From: Acanthosoma haemorrhoidale
Lineage: Eukaryota > Arthropoda > Insecta > Hemiptera > Acanthosomatidae
Assembly (NCBI GenBank): GCA_930367205.1
Contig: OV884011.1
Coordinates: forward strand, 41,925,754-41,989,753
Length of the DNA stretch: 64,000 nucleotides
Direction of reading: 5' to 3'
The notes under the pieces were generated by a model that was not told where the DNA came from, did not search any database, and saw nothing but the letters and a program-made list of their open reading frames with translations. Shown here piece by piece: positions 51,334 through 61,689 of this stretch; positions within the stretch are counted from its first letter, which is position 1; each line of letters opens with the position of its first letter. A program made the position numbers and the translations under genes.

Positions 51334-51343
51334 TTTATATATA
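51334..51343 (-). promoter_or_regulatory. Putative TATA box of carboxypeptidase copy 2
   Basis: On the - strand this reads CTATATATAAA, about 36-45 bases upstream of the ATG at 51298, in the same place as in copy 1. Confidence 0.65.
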
Positions 51344-51344
51344 G

Positions 51345-52574
51345 GCGTATCATCAACTGTATCAATATTTCATCAATTGATGTTTTAACATGCTACTTCA
51401 ATTAGAAGTTCAAATAAAGCGAAATAATCAGTTGCAAAAGAAAACAACAGCGATGATAGTTTTCGCAATAGATAATTTGCAATAGCTAATGATGGGCCAT
51501 AATTATTGATCACCTTGATAGCGCATTGTTACATCCAGCTAATTGAAATCATCTATTATCCGAGCTAATGGCGGGGCCAAGTGATCTAAGTGCTAAAAAA
51601 TTGAAAACAGGTTTTTCTGCACCAAAATAATGTATGTGCCATTGCCGATGTCGTGCAAGCAGATTTAACACTAAAAAAGACCTCTATTCAGTTCAGCGGC
51701 AAATGATGGCGCTGTTTATATCCCCACGCATGTCGGTTCCTTCTTAATGATTTAACTCTATTTTCCATACGCAGATGGATACCCATGCATGCGCAGATGC
51801 ATTCGAAGGAGGGTAGAACAAGAGAACTAGAGAGTCTACAAGAGAAATTTAATTTAATTTATTTTACTCAAATTATGGTGACGCAACATTTATTTTTTAG
51901 ATACAGTTACAATAGCAGTGGTTATAAACAAAACATGTTACAAATGAGTATCTCTGCCATCAGCTGGATTTATTTGCATAAATTTCAGCAAATATCAATT
52001 ATTAAAGTAATATTTTTAAGAGAATTTACAGATAGTAGTGAAACCTGATTTAATATATATTATTTCGTTAAGAGAAATATTAATAACGGCACAATTATTT
52101 ATATTTAAATCTATTTCTTTTTTACACTTAGCATAACAAAGTGTAATAATATTAGATGTTTCTCTTCAGTGTGGTTATTGAAATCGTGAATTCAATTTCG
52201 TATTCATTGCCTTGTGTTTTTAAGTGAGTGATCAACCTTAAAGAAGTACACACACACTGTGATAATTAATACTTAAAAAAAAAAAATGTGCGTGATCGTG
52301 ATATTAGCAATGGATTTGTTATAATTATCACAAATTTTAATAGAAATTAAAAGAAATTATATAAACGAAATGCTAAAAACTTTATAACTAAATGATGATT
52401 TTTTGAATGTAACATAAAATATTTTATTTTCGCCAACATTAGGTAGATAAAATTTGATTTTAAAAATATTTCAGTAAAATCTTCCCTCGGCTTCATATAT
52501 TCTATACTAAATTAAGTAAAAAACGTAAAAAAGTTTCCCCCTCCATGCAACGGCCTTAGCACATATGGAACTAA
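51345..52574. other. Intergenic region, nothing recognised
   Basis: AT-rich upstream flank of carboxypeptidase copy 2. Frames such as 51785-52048 show no known domain. Confidence 0.45.
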
Positions 52575-52735
52575 ATGTTGTTGTTTTTTTTTTCTAAGCT
52601 CTCTAATTAGAAGATTAAGAATGAAGGAAAATCAAGGAAGATTTGGGTTGAGCGGATCCTTGTACTAGGAGTACCTGCTTTAAGGTGGTGTGAGAGAATT
52701 AAGGAGTGTGGGAAGCCTCGGTAGAGGTTGGTTGG
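52575..52735 (-). mobile_element. Jockey family-1 3'-UTR fragment
   Basis: A T run followed by CTAAGCTCTCTAATTAGAAG and then GATTTGGGTTGAGC, with a CTAGGAGTACCTG block, parallels the 3' UTR of the 2252 copy with many changes. It is a severely 5'-truncated or decayed copy. Confidence 0.7.
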
Positions 52736-53579
52736 TACACTAAGTTTGTTTTAATTACTCTTATTGTGTGCTCTGTTTACGAGAATGGGTGGATCTGCCT
52801 ACAAACCAGTTAAAAACTTGAAGAAAAAACGTCAAAAGGCGGTGAAAAGTAGAACAAATAAGTGGAGACGCGTGAGAGACCAGGAAAGGCCCCACAAAAA
52901 TATTTAATAATTTTGAAACAAAACTTTTAACATTACGAATAACTAATACGGTCAATAATGGCAGCTTACGTTCAGAATCTGATTGTGTTAAACTGTCCCG
53001 GGATATTATCTAAACAGCATAATTGCTACATTGGTGAGAAGAAAATTTCAATAAAAATTTATATTTTATTTTTACTGATATGCTCACACACATGCAGATA
53101 ACGTTCTGGGCAAAATGGCTGCTTGGAAAGGCCAACCTCTACTACGGTGCTCCATTCAGTTCTAGAATCCGGCGAGGTGTGTTCAAACTATTGTATTTCC
53201 GTTTCCGCGTCAAATGGAAACAAAAACTATATGGGTCTCCTTGAGTGAGCATGTACCAACCTATACTTAAAAGTGTAATAGTACGCCATTTGTTCGGGTT
53301 TGTGTAACCCCATGCAATTTATAACTTCAGAAGTGGAACAAGTCTGAGCAGACTTCAGACTATCAACTCAACAGTAAATATTCAGTCGACAAAGTGTTTT
53401 TTGTTCTGGACATGCGCACGGATTTGCTAAACTGTGTGCCTTTCTGCACTCCCTTTTGACCTCGTTTTAAGGATTTAATATTAATGTTACACGTTTGCTT
53501 TACACATTGTTACTTTGTACCAAAATTATAATAAATACAAGGTCAAGTTAATTAACTGAATGTAAGTGTATGTATATGA
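52736..53579. other. Intergenic region, nothing recognised
   Basis: No coding feature is supported. A 64-codon frame at 52761-52955 (-) has no recognisable domain. Confidence 0.4.
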
Positions 53580-53607
53580 TGTTATTATTATTATTACTAA
53601 TGTTATA

Positions 53608-53649
<42 letters not shown>

Positions 53650-53793
53650 TATATGTTATTATTATTATTAATTTTATATGCTATTATTATTATTAATGTT
53701 ATATGTTATTATTATTAATGTTATATGTTATTATTATTATTAATGTTATATGTTATTATTATTATTATTATTAATGTTATATGTTATTATTAG
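53580..53793. repeat. ATT-rich minisatellite
   Basis: About seven copies of AATGTTATATGTT, each followed by 3-12 ATT triplets. The period therefore varies (about 20-50 bp), giving a compound microsatellite/minisatellite. Confidence 0.92.
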
Positions 53794-54810
53794 GTTATTG
53801 TCGTATTATATTTAAGCAGTATTTTTAGTGAAAATTTAATTTATAACTAAATGATAAACAGATAAATAAATAAATATGATACATTCTAAATAGACAATTT
53901 TCTTATGATCATACAGACTTAAATATACAAACTACCTAACGATGTTTATTAAAATCAAAAACCAAAAAATTATGCGAGATAACAGTCGGTTGCCAAACAA
54001 TACCCAGACATTTAACATTTCAGTATTGTTTATTTTTTGACGATCTCATCACTAATGGTATTTAATTACTCTCAGCATATATCAGTAAAACCTGTCTGTA
54101 ATATATGAAACCGTTATCTCTTTGATGCAATTTCTTCCATTAATTTAGATTTTTTACAGTTATTATATGCTTTTAAAATAAAATAGGAGCAATTTCTCTT
54201 ATATTAAATTAGTCTATTATTTAATAGTTACTTCTGTTTGTACAAAGAGAGTGTCATAAAGAACGATTCAATAAATTATACTCAGTTTATGTCGTTGTCT
54301 GAAATACAACTGAAATACAAAATGCCTAGTTGTCTGAAATTTATCAATAATAAAGCTGAGAAGAGAAACTAGTATATTAATGATATTAATTAATTAATTA
54401 ATTATTCCACTATATATTTTTATTAAATTAATTCTATATTATTACAGTAAAACTCTTTGTTATAATTTACACAGTTCTAGGAACAATTACATTAGTTACA
54501 TACCATAGTTTTGTACTTTACATATTTAAATATGTCGTCATTCCAATAGTATTAAAAGCAAACTGGATACAATAATAAACAATTTCTTCGTTAGAAATTG
54601 AACAAGTATTTTTTCCTGTTAAACAATTCAATTCATTATCACGAGTTTGATTTCATTGAATAGTAAAGTTGAAATTCTAAACTAAATAGTATTTATTTAC
54701 AATGGAAGTTTTATTTACAAGACGTGTCATAGCTTCAAGGCCAGTTAATAATTTTCGAATTTTCCCAACCTTCATTTTTTAAAGTAATTATATTTTATAT
54801 AGTCTTCTGA
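53794..54810. other. AT-rich intergenic region, nothing recognised
   Basis: No open frame of note and no repeat that I recognise beyond simple AT stretches. Confidence 0.45.
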
Positions 54811-55330
54811 TTGACGCCATCACACAGTGACGGAGTCCCTAGAACCTGCCTGTATAACAACCCTCAGCCAGCGGGTGGAGTTCTGGACATGCTCCATCAC
54901 TTGATGGTTAAGGTAAATTTGGGGAAACCTCCATGTAAACGAGACCGTACGCGTCTCCCTAAGGGTTCCCAGCCCTGCTACGCGAAAAAGCTGGCTAAAG
55001 GGCACGACAATAGTTGCCGACTCGGAAATTTATCGGTCGTGAATTCCTCCCCCCCCCTCCCGGCAGTTTACAGTGCTAATTCACCGCATCAAAGAAGAAG
55101 TGGAACGTCAATTGTATTTCATTACTGAAGTGGTTGTCAAAGCCGCTAACACCGCTATTCCGAAGTACCCCAATGCCAATCACTCTTAAACAACTCCAGA
55201 CCCCATTCTAAAACTTATTGGCTTGCACAATAATTGAAAGAAAAAGCGGCATGGTACTAGAGACCGTCAAGCTAAGGTGGTTGTGAATTGTCTGACCAAC
55301 GCAAATCCGAAGCTGAATGCGAATCTGGAA
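54811..55330 (+). mobile_element. Jockey family-2 fragment: endonuclease end and linker
   Basis: LHHLMVKVNLGKPP matches LHHLTVKVNFGKPI of the 7722 copy. After frameshifts, PDPILKLIGLHNN and VVVNCLTNA correspond to the PDHILQLIRQRNN and LNALTNQV linker of the 2626-4530 frame. Both ends are truncated and there are several stops. Confidence 0.7.
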
Positions 55331-55789
55331 GTACTCGCAGCACGCACGGCAAACCCACCACACCCACTGGAAGGCGTTTATGCAAACACCGCCTAGGACC
55401 ATAGCATAGATAGATATTCCAATATCTGAGGAGCTGCCTCACCACATATACATTATCGAGGCTTTTCCCTCCAAGACTGCCCCCACAGACAAGAGCTGCT
55501 AAATGAACAGCCAAGAAGACCAACCAGGAAACAGAAGAGCCACAGCAGGTAACCAGCACCGGCCAAAGACCACGCCGAGACAAAGCAAGCCCCCAACGCT
55601 TGGGCCAAAAGGACCCTAGATTCGACGTTTGACCCCCGGCACATCATCATATCTGCTGAGCAGCGAAGTAAAGTACTTTCGAAACGACACAGCCTAGTTG
55701 GAGGCCTTTCTAGCTGTCTTAGACCAATTGGTGACCCCTTATAACAACTCAGGTACTCAGTCATACCTGCATTAAATCGCTGATTTTGC
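55331..55789. other. Unassigned repeat-like sequence
   Basis: Less AT-rich than the surroundings, and may continue the Jockey fragment. The - strand frames 55272-55583 and 55453-55764 have no recognisable domain. Confidence 0.3.
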
Positions 55790-56110
55790 TTTCTCCACCC
55801 TCTAAGACGTCGATCATATTGAAGAGTAACAAATTTCGATTGGTTTGTAAATAAACAACGGTCCCAGTCCTCATCGGTTCAATCAACTTGTTCACGAGCC
55901 CATAGGGGACGCGCTGCTATGTCGTCTTTTTAAAAAAACCTTCTTCGCTGGTCTTCTTGCCCTCAAACCGACTTCATTGAGGCGGTTTCTAACTGTTTGA
56001 GTTTAAATGTAGACCCCAATCGCGTCCTCAAAAACGCTTTGCAGTTTTCGAGCTGTTAAACCTCGTTGCATAGTGGTCTGAATCTTCAAATATAGGCCTC
56101 CTCCATGAGT
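55790..56110 (-). mobile_element. Tc1-like transposase relic
   Basis: The - strand reads MQRGLTARKLQSVFEDAIGV, then TQTVRNRLNEVGLRARRP, the paired helix-turn-helix of Tc1 transposases. A broken stretch resembling the first catalytic block (LFTNQSKF in another frame) follows. There are stops and frameshifts, and no terminal repeats were found. Confidence 0.6.
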
Positions 56111-56402
56111 GTACTGAGCAGTACCAGTTCTCTTGTGTTGTGGCCAGGCTCTTCCGATAACTGTGTGAGAACAACCAAGTCTAATCCACGGCCTAACTCT
56201 AATAGAGCCAAAACCCTCTCCAGTTCTTTGTACAGACATATTTCCTGTGAGCACAAACTGGAGGAAGCTGTCCAGATTGGTTACATTCCTAGATGGAAAG
56301 GATGGTTCGCAGTCGGTGCATTTGACCTTCTGCCGGAGGTCCGAGTGCAGGTAGCCCCCCTCAGTGTGGGGTGTTGGGATTGAGCAGTTGTATCCACTCA
56401 TC
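56111..56402. other. Left flank of the young gypsy element
   Basis: The 56105-56383 (+) and 56003-56401 (-) frames overlap. The upper part has no recognisable domain and may be further Tc1-derived sequence. Confidence 0.3.
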
Positions 56403-56406
56403 TATA
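56403..56406. repeat. 4-bp target duplication (left) of the gypsy element
   Basis: TATA here and at 61686-61689. A 4-bp AT-type duplication is usual for gypsy-group integrases. Confidence 0.85.
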
Positions 56407-56594
56407 AGTTACGTCTAGCGGTACGGCAATGTTAAGCCTAATACCTTGTAGCCTAGGGTAAACAAACCCGTAACGTGTGTATAGAGGATCAGGAGGAAAA
56501 TAAAGCCAGTTATAAAACAAACCTTCTTATTATATCATCTACCTCCTTTCTTCATTCCTTTTTCTCGATCGTCTACAGCTGGGAGACGATAACT
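56407..56594 (+). repeat. 5' LTR
   Basis: 188 bp, identical base for base to 61498-61685. It starts AGTTACG and ends GATAACT, giving a 5-bp terminal inverted repeat. An AATAAA lies at 56499-56504. Confidence 0.97.
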
Positions 56595-56611
56595 GGTGCC
56601 GAAACCCGGGA
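56594..56611 (+). other. Primer-binding site, tRNA-Phe type
   Basis: TGGTGCCGAAACCCGGGA is the complement of the 3' end (with CCA) of eukaryotic tRNA-Phe over 18 bases. It overlaps the LTR by its first T. Confidence 0.85.
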
Positions 56612-56696
56612 ACTACGAGTATTCTGGTAAACAACTGTGAGTAAAATTTTAATTTTTTTTTCCAGTTGTTTTATTGGGAAAAAGTGACCTAGTTAC

Positions 56697-57881
56697 ATGG
56701 TAGAATTACGGCCTGCGGCTTTCGAAGTGCCCGAATTACCTAGGGAAACGATGGCCGAAGCTCATGCAAACTCCCTGGCTTGGATGAAGGTGCGAGCGGC
56801 GACGTCACAGGACCTGAGGAGAACAATATCGGACCTAGAGAAATTCTCAGGAGAGTTAGGCGAATTGAACCATTTCATCAAAGGTGGGGATAGGATTATG
56901 GAAAGAGTAGAGGCGAAGGCAAGTGAGGGTTTACTCGACCCTGGTGACGTAAAATCAATCAAAGCGGGCCTAGTGTGTAGAATAAAACGGAGCGTACTAA
57001 ACCTAATACAGGCCGACGAAGACACCCCATGGACCGTGGTAAAAGAACGACTAAAGAAGGCATACGGGGGAGGCAGATGGACACCAGAAGAGGACATCTT
57101 CCAGATGTTCAGGGAGACCAGACGGCCCAATCAAACGAAAGGGCAGTACGCCGGAGAACTCTTGGCAAAATTTAACAAAATAACGGAAAAAATGAGAGAA
57201 ACGGTGAACCTAGCGGAAGTGGAAGGCCGGATGGCATTCCTATCGACCATTCTGAAGGTACAGTTGGCCAGGGATACCGGCAAGAAAGATAGTCTACCGG
57301 GAGACCGATCGTTCATTGAGTGCGCCCAAGATTTAATGGACACTAGTGCCCGTGAGGAAGAAGAAAAATTAGAGGCAGACGAGGCAGGGTGGTCCAAAGT
57401 GATGTACAGGAGGCCGAGAATGCCGCAACAGGCATGGAAGAGGAAAGATCAACGGTATGCGGAGAAAAAAGGGGCGGCGGTTGAAGGAAGGAGACTTAGC
57501 CAAAGGAGACCGAGACCCAGCGGGAGGAAGGAGGACAGAAAATGTCACGGATGTGGAAGAATTGGACATTTAGTGGCGCAGTGCCCGCGAACAAACTGTT
57601 TTGAATGCGGAATTGAGGGACACATCGCGAGGCAGTGTCCATACATTTTCCAGCGAACAGAGAGGTATAGGCCGGAACCGATGGAGGTAAACGCACAGAG
57701 GGTATGGAGAAGAACCAGAACCCCCTCCGAATCGTCAAAAACTACGGGAGCGTCGGAGACAGAAGAAGAAGAAGATGAACCCAGGAGCAGAAGAGGAGAG
57801 ACTGCAGAGGACGACAGGGACTACGTAAGAAGCAGACGATATGGCACGGAAGGAGGAAGGAAACGGCAAGCGGTGGCCTGA
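56697..57881 (+). CDS. gag: Gag polyprotein of the gypsy element
   Basis: 394 residues, the structural protein that forms the virus-like particle and binds element RNA. Two CCHC zinc knuckles, CHGCGRIGHLVAQC at residues 283-296 and CFECGIEGHIARQC at 301-314, show nucleic-acid binding. The C-terminus is acidic and then Arg-rich. The N-terminal two thirds are mostly helical in composition, as expected for capsid. The start ATG lies about 100 bases after the LTR. The frame ends in UGA at 57879-57881, and pol continues in the same frame without an ATG, so pol may be made by readthrough. Confidence 0.92.
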   Translation: MVELRPAAFEVPELPRETMAEAHANSLAWMKVRAATSQDLRRTISDLEKFSGELGELNHFIKGGDRIMERVEAKASEGLLDPGDVKSIKAGLVCRIKRSVLNLIQADEDTPWTVVKERLKKAYGGGRWTPEEDIFQMFRETRRPNQTKGQYAGELLAKFNKITEKMRETVNLAEVEGRMAFLSTILKVQLARDTGKKDSLPGDRSFIECAQDLMDTSAREEEEKLEADEAGWSKVMYRRPRMPQQAWKRKDQRYAEKKGAAVEGRRLSQRRPRPSGRKEDRKCHGCGRIGHLVAQCPRTNCFECGIEGHIARQCPYIFQRTERYRPEPMEVNAQRVWRRTRTPSESSKTTGASETEEEEDEPRSRRGETAEDDRDYVRSRRYGTEGGRKRQAVA

Positions 57882-58910
57882 GGAGCGGGCTGGCAGAGGG
57901 GTGGCCGCACGTTAATAAACTATAGCGTCAGAGGGAATTACGGCGGTATACCCATTATTGGAGTGGCGAGAGGAGTGAGATGCTTGATAGACACGGGGAG
58001 CTCCTGTACTATTCTCAGCAGGAAAGCGGCGGACAGATTGTGTGTGGGCGAGGGGTCGTCGCGGATTCAGGCATGCGAGTGCAAGCTTATCACCCTGGGA
58101 GGGCCGTGTAAAATCGAAGGCGAATTGACGATGGGATTGGATAGGTGGGCGAAAAATGGGGAATATTTGAAAATACACGTGGTTAGGAAGATGCCGCGCG
58201 AGTACGATGGTATCATAGGGTACGATCTCTTGGGAAGGGTAGGAGCAAGAGTGAAGTGCCGTAACGGAATATGGGATATTAGACTGGGAAGAATGTTATG
58301 CCGGTGTACAGGAACCGTGGGGGACGGGAAGGAGCGAATCGGAGCGATCGATCGGGAGGACAACTGGGAACGCGCTATTCGGCGAGAGTATGCCGATATA
58401 TTTTTCAACGAAGGGGACAAACTGGGAGTGACGGGGGAAACGTTCCATGAGATCCCACTGAAGCAGGAGAGAGTGATATATATCAAAGAGAGACGATACC
58501 CGCAGGCGCTGCGACAGCATATAAGGGACGAAATCGAGGAATTGAAACGACAGGGCATCATAGTAGATAGTACGTCTCCATACAACAGTCCCCTGTGGGC
58601 AGTGAAAAAGAAAGGGTCGTCCGGTGACGAAAAATACCGCGTAGTAATAGACTACAGGCAATTAAACGACAATACTATAGACGAAAAATACCCCATACCT
58701 CGCTTTGAAGACATCCTGGACCGCCTAAGTGGAGCAAAGGTATTCAGTACACTGGACCTGAAGGCGGGTTACCATCAAATTCGGATGCGTCGTGGAGACC
58801 AACACAAAACGGCATTCACGTTCGAGCGGGGACATTACGAATTCACCAGAATGCCGTTTGGGCTGAAAAACGCGCCAATAACGTTCCAGAGGCTGATGGA
58901 CGAATTTTAA
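57882..58910 (+). CDS. pol: Pol, first part: protease and N-terminal RT
   Basis: The frame continues that of gag directly after its UGA. The first ATG-like start is absent; the usual computed start at 57963 is GTG. The aspartic protease active site DTGSS is at 57990. RT begins around 58480: NSPLWAVKKK, YRVVIDYRQLND, the first catalytic Asp in FSTLDLKAGYHQI and FTRMPFGLKNAP. The frame ends in TAA at 58908-58910, just before the YMDD box, caused by a one-base shift within the T run at 58905-58908. Pol resumes in another frame. This could be a real mutation or a homopolymer sequencing error. Confidence 0.9.
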   Translation, partial: GAGWQRGGRTLINYSVRGNYGGIPIIGVARGVRCLIDTGSSCTILSRKAADRLCVGEGSSRIQACECKLITLGGPCKIEGELTMGLDRWAKNGEYLKIHVVRKMPREYDGIIGYDLLGRVGARVKCRNGIWDIRLGRMLCRCTGTVGDGKERIGAIDREDNWERAIRREYADIFFNEGDKLGVTGETFHEIPLKQERVIYIKERRYPQALRQHIRDEIEELKRQGIIVDSTSPYNSPLWAVKKKGSSGDEKYRVVIDYRQLNDNTIDEKYPIPRFEDILDRLSGAKVFSTLDLKAGYHQIRMRRGDQHKTAFTFERGHYEFTRMPFGLKNAPITFQRLMDEF

Positions 58911-60976
58911 GAGGGATTGGGGAGTCGTTTTGCCAGATATATATGGACGACCTCCTGGTTTTCAGTCGAGATGAGGTAGAACACCAGGACCATCTGCGAC
59001 AGGTTTTTGACAGAATTAAGCAATTCGGGCTGAAATTGTCTGCGGAGAAGTCGCTTTTGGGACAAGAGCAGGTGAAATTTTTAGGCCACATAATTTCCAG
59101 AGAGGGAGTGCAACCCGATCGTGGGAAGGTGGAGGCCATCCAGCGGATGACTATCCCGAAAGACGTAAAAGGAATCCGGCGCTTACTCGGATCCCTGAAC
59201 TACTACCGCAGATTCGTTCCAGAAATGGCGGAGTACCTGGTCCCTATTAACAATCTCCTTAAAAAAGGACAAAAAGTCGTCATTACCCCGGTAATGGAGA
59301 ACAATATAAGACGTTGCATGGAGCGGCTACAGGAAGAGCCTATACTAGCGTTTCCAGATTTTGCACTCCCCTTCATGATTACCACAGATGCGAGTGAATA
59401 CGCGTTGGGGGCGGTACTCTCGCAGGATCGCGACGGGGGGGAGCGACCAATAGCATACGCTAGCAGACGCCTTACTGAATCCGAGAGTAGATATAGCGCG
59501 CTAGAACGCGAATTACTGGGTATCGTATGGGCGATAGAACACTTCCGGCCCTACGTATTCGGGAGGAAGTTTCGGGTTAAAACAGATCATCGACCCCTCC
59601 AATGGGTGGGAAAAATGAAAGAGTCATCAGCGCGGATTACCAGATGGAAGGAGTTCCTCAGTCAATACAACATCGACATTATTTACAAACCGGGGAAGGA
59701 GAACGTCGTGGCCGATTGGTTATCCCGCGCGTTGGTCGTGAATGCGATCGAAGAGGAGATTCCGGGACCATCACGTGACACCCACCAATTCGTCCAGGAA
59801 TGGTCACCCGGCGAGGAAGGGGAGCGGGAGGGGGCTCCAGCCAATGATGTTCCGAGTGACAGGAGTTCAGTGGGGGATAGACCCTCGGACATTGAGGACC
59901 TCGACGCCATAATAAATGACAAGAGGCGCCAGATCATTTGGCTCACCAAAACTTCTGGGCTCTTCAAGATGGAATCTGAGAAGTACGGCCACTGCAACAT
60001 CGTCAAAATCTGGTCGACACCGGGGATAAACGACGATACGATTTGCCGCGCTCTGAAGGACGCATCTACTCCAGGGAAAACGCACCACATGTACGTGGGA
60101 AATGCGACCATCTGGGGACGCATCAAACGCCTATGGAGGACGGAGAGGATCGGAGTCGATCGTACGTTCGTCCGATGTACCCTGAAGGTGGAGACAGTAA
60201 AAGAAGAAACGCGGCAGAGAGAAGTGACCCTTGCATTCCACCAAGGGAAGACAAACCACCGGGGAATCGACGCTACCCTGCAAGCATTGAAGAGGAGATA
60301 TTTCTGGTTGGGTATGAAAGACACGATTGCGAGAGTTATTGGTACCTGCGACACATGCCTCACCACGAAATATGATCGCCACCCCCCCAGAGCAATACAG
60401 GAGGAGACGCCAACGGCAGACCAACCGTTGGAGGATTTGCAGGTGGACACGTTCACATGGAGGGGATACAAATGGGTCACCATCGTCGATAGGTTCAGCA
60501 AAACAGCGATGGCCCATCTGATAGCAGAACGATCAGCGGAAGCAGTCCTAAGGGCACTACGCACATGGTGCCAATTTTATGGCGTACCAGACACGATAGC
60601 TTCCGACGCTGGTAGGGAGTTTGATAACGCCGAAATAAGGGCTGAGGCGGCGGCCTTAGAGATCCGTTGGCATCTCAACACCCCAGGACACCCGAAGAGT
60701 CGAGGAGACGTAGAGCGGCTGCACAGCACGCTTAGCGACCACCTACGAATTTACCATGGAGAGAAGGGCTTAGAACCAAACGTGGCGATGGAAAAGGCAG
60801 TCATCGCGTATAACCACTCAATCCATTCTGCCACCGGTTTTTCTCCGGTCGAGACGCTGTTTGGACTTCGAAGATGCCGGCGCGATAGCAGGAGTACGGC
60901 GATCGATGAAGAACTGGCCGCACGGGTAGTAAGTAATCAGATAGCGCTAAAGAAACAGTGGGTGGCCGTTCGGTGA
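58911..60976 (+). CDS. pol: Pol, second part: RT palm end, RNase H and integrase
   Basis: The frame is open from about 58907 and includes the RT active site YMDDLLVFS (58940). RNase H follows, with TTDASEYALGAVLS (about 59388) and SALERELLGIVWAIEHFRPY, then the connection TDHRPLQWV. Integrase has an HHCC zinc region (FHQGKTNHRG, then CDTCLTTKYDRHPP; about 60236-60380). Its catalytic D, D and E are at 60446, 60605 and 60713, a DD35E spacing. It ends in an in-frame UGA at 60974-60976, after which C-terminal integrase sequence continues. All catalytic residues needed for the enzymes are visible. Confidence 0.92.
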
Positions 60977-61444
60977 AGGCTCCAGGATAAGAAACGGCGA
61001 CGGGTGGCGCGCGACAACCTCAAAGTCCGCGATATTCTGGGCAATCTTAAACTCGGCGCGCTCGTGTACCGGAGAAAAGGGTCGAACAGGGGTAAGGAAC
61101 TAGTGCGGTACGAGGGTCCTTTCCGAGTGATCGCTCTCCGCGAACACAACGTGGTCACGGTCGAAAGCATTACACCCCCGATCAAACGGCGGACGGTACA
61201 TGTGGAACAGCTCAAGTTTCCCGCGGTGGAGCCTGGGAGCCCCGTCGTCGAAACTCCGGTGTGTGTCACAGGTGACCAGTCCCGAGAGGCCTATATATAT
61301 ATATTTTTTGTTGGTTTATTATGTTTTTTTTGTGTTATATGGGTCTGTGCTGTGATTTTAGATGGACCTGGAAGACATTTTTCTTTTCAAATTTTTTTTA
61401 TTAACAGAGTATACTTTTTGTTTTGTGTTGCTATAGATACATAG
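60977..61444 (+). CDS. Integrase C-terminal region with a hydrophobic tail
   Basis: In the same frame as the preceding integrase, beyond its UGA. LKLGALVYRRKG, RYEGPFRVI and VTVESITPPIKRRTVHVEQL are typical of the GPY/F-like C-terminal integrase domain. After residue PVCVTGDQSRE comes a strongly hydrophobic stretch (61291-61362, IYIFFVGLLCFFCVIWVCA) that looks like a membrane segment, then an aromatic-rich tail ending at TAG 61442. This tail is unusual for an integrase. It may be a readthrough of non-coding sequence or a remnant of an env-like region. No separate env frame is present. Confidence 0.7.
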   Translation, partial: RLQDKKRRRVARDNLKVRDILGNLKLGALVYRRKGSNRGKELVRYEGPFRVIALREHNVVTVESITPPIKRRTVHVEQLKFPAVEPGSPVVETPVCVTGDQSREAYIYIFFVGLLCFFCVIWVCAVILDGPGRHFSFQIFFINRVYFLFCVAIDT

Positions 61445-61490
61445 CTGATGTCGCATGTTAGGAGTTTACGGGGAATGTCCGTAAACTGGT

Positions 61491-61497
61491 AGGGGGG
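61491..61497 (+). other. Polypurine tract
   Basis: AGGGGGG immediately before the 3' LTR, the expected primer for plus-strand synthesis. Confidence 0.85.
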
Positions 61498-61685
61498 AGT
61501 TACGTCTAGCGGTACGGCAATGTTAAGCCTAATACCTTGTAGCCTAGGGTAAACAAACCCGTAACGTGTGTATAGAGGATCAGGAGGAAAATAAAGCCAG
61601 TTATAAAACAAACCTTCTTATTATATCATCTACCTCCTTTCTTCATTCCTTTTTCTCGATCGTCTACAGCTGGGAGACGATAACT
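61498..61685 (+). repeat. 3' LTR
   Basis: Identical to 56407-56594 over all 188 bases; AATAAA at 61590-61595. Confidence 0.97.
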
Positions 61686-61689
61686 TATA
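61686..61689. repeat. 4-bp target duplication (right) of the gypsy element
   Basis: TATA, matching 56403-56406. Confidence 0.85.

Larger units (their letters stand above)
56407..61685 (+). mobile_element. Complete, very young Ty3/gypsy LTR retrotransposon
   Basis: 5279 bp with two identical 188-bp LTRs (AGTTA...TAACT ends), a TATA target duplication, a tRNA-Phe-type primer site, gag, pol (protease, RT, RNase H, integrase) and a polypurine tract. Its base composition is richer in G and C than the host sequence. The integrase CKYDRHP-like block and DD35E motif place it with the gypsy/17.6/297 group by inspection. No env frame follows pol. The coding region has a UGA between gag and pol, a one-base frameshift in RT and a UGA near the end of integrase. 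Identical LTRs indicate recent insertion. Confidence 0.97.

Noticed and set aside
53580..53793. Regular repeats considered as a CRISPR array
   Set aside because: The spacers are simple ATT runs of varying length and the context is a eukaryotic genome.
55272..55764. Two 103-codon - strand frames rich in Leu, Cys and Ser
   Set aside because: Opposite strand of a Jockey-like fragment and no recognisable domain.
59683..60564. 293-codon - strand frame inside pol
   Set aside because: Antisense shadow of the RNase H/integrase coding frame, caused by its codon bias.
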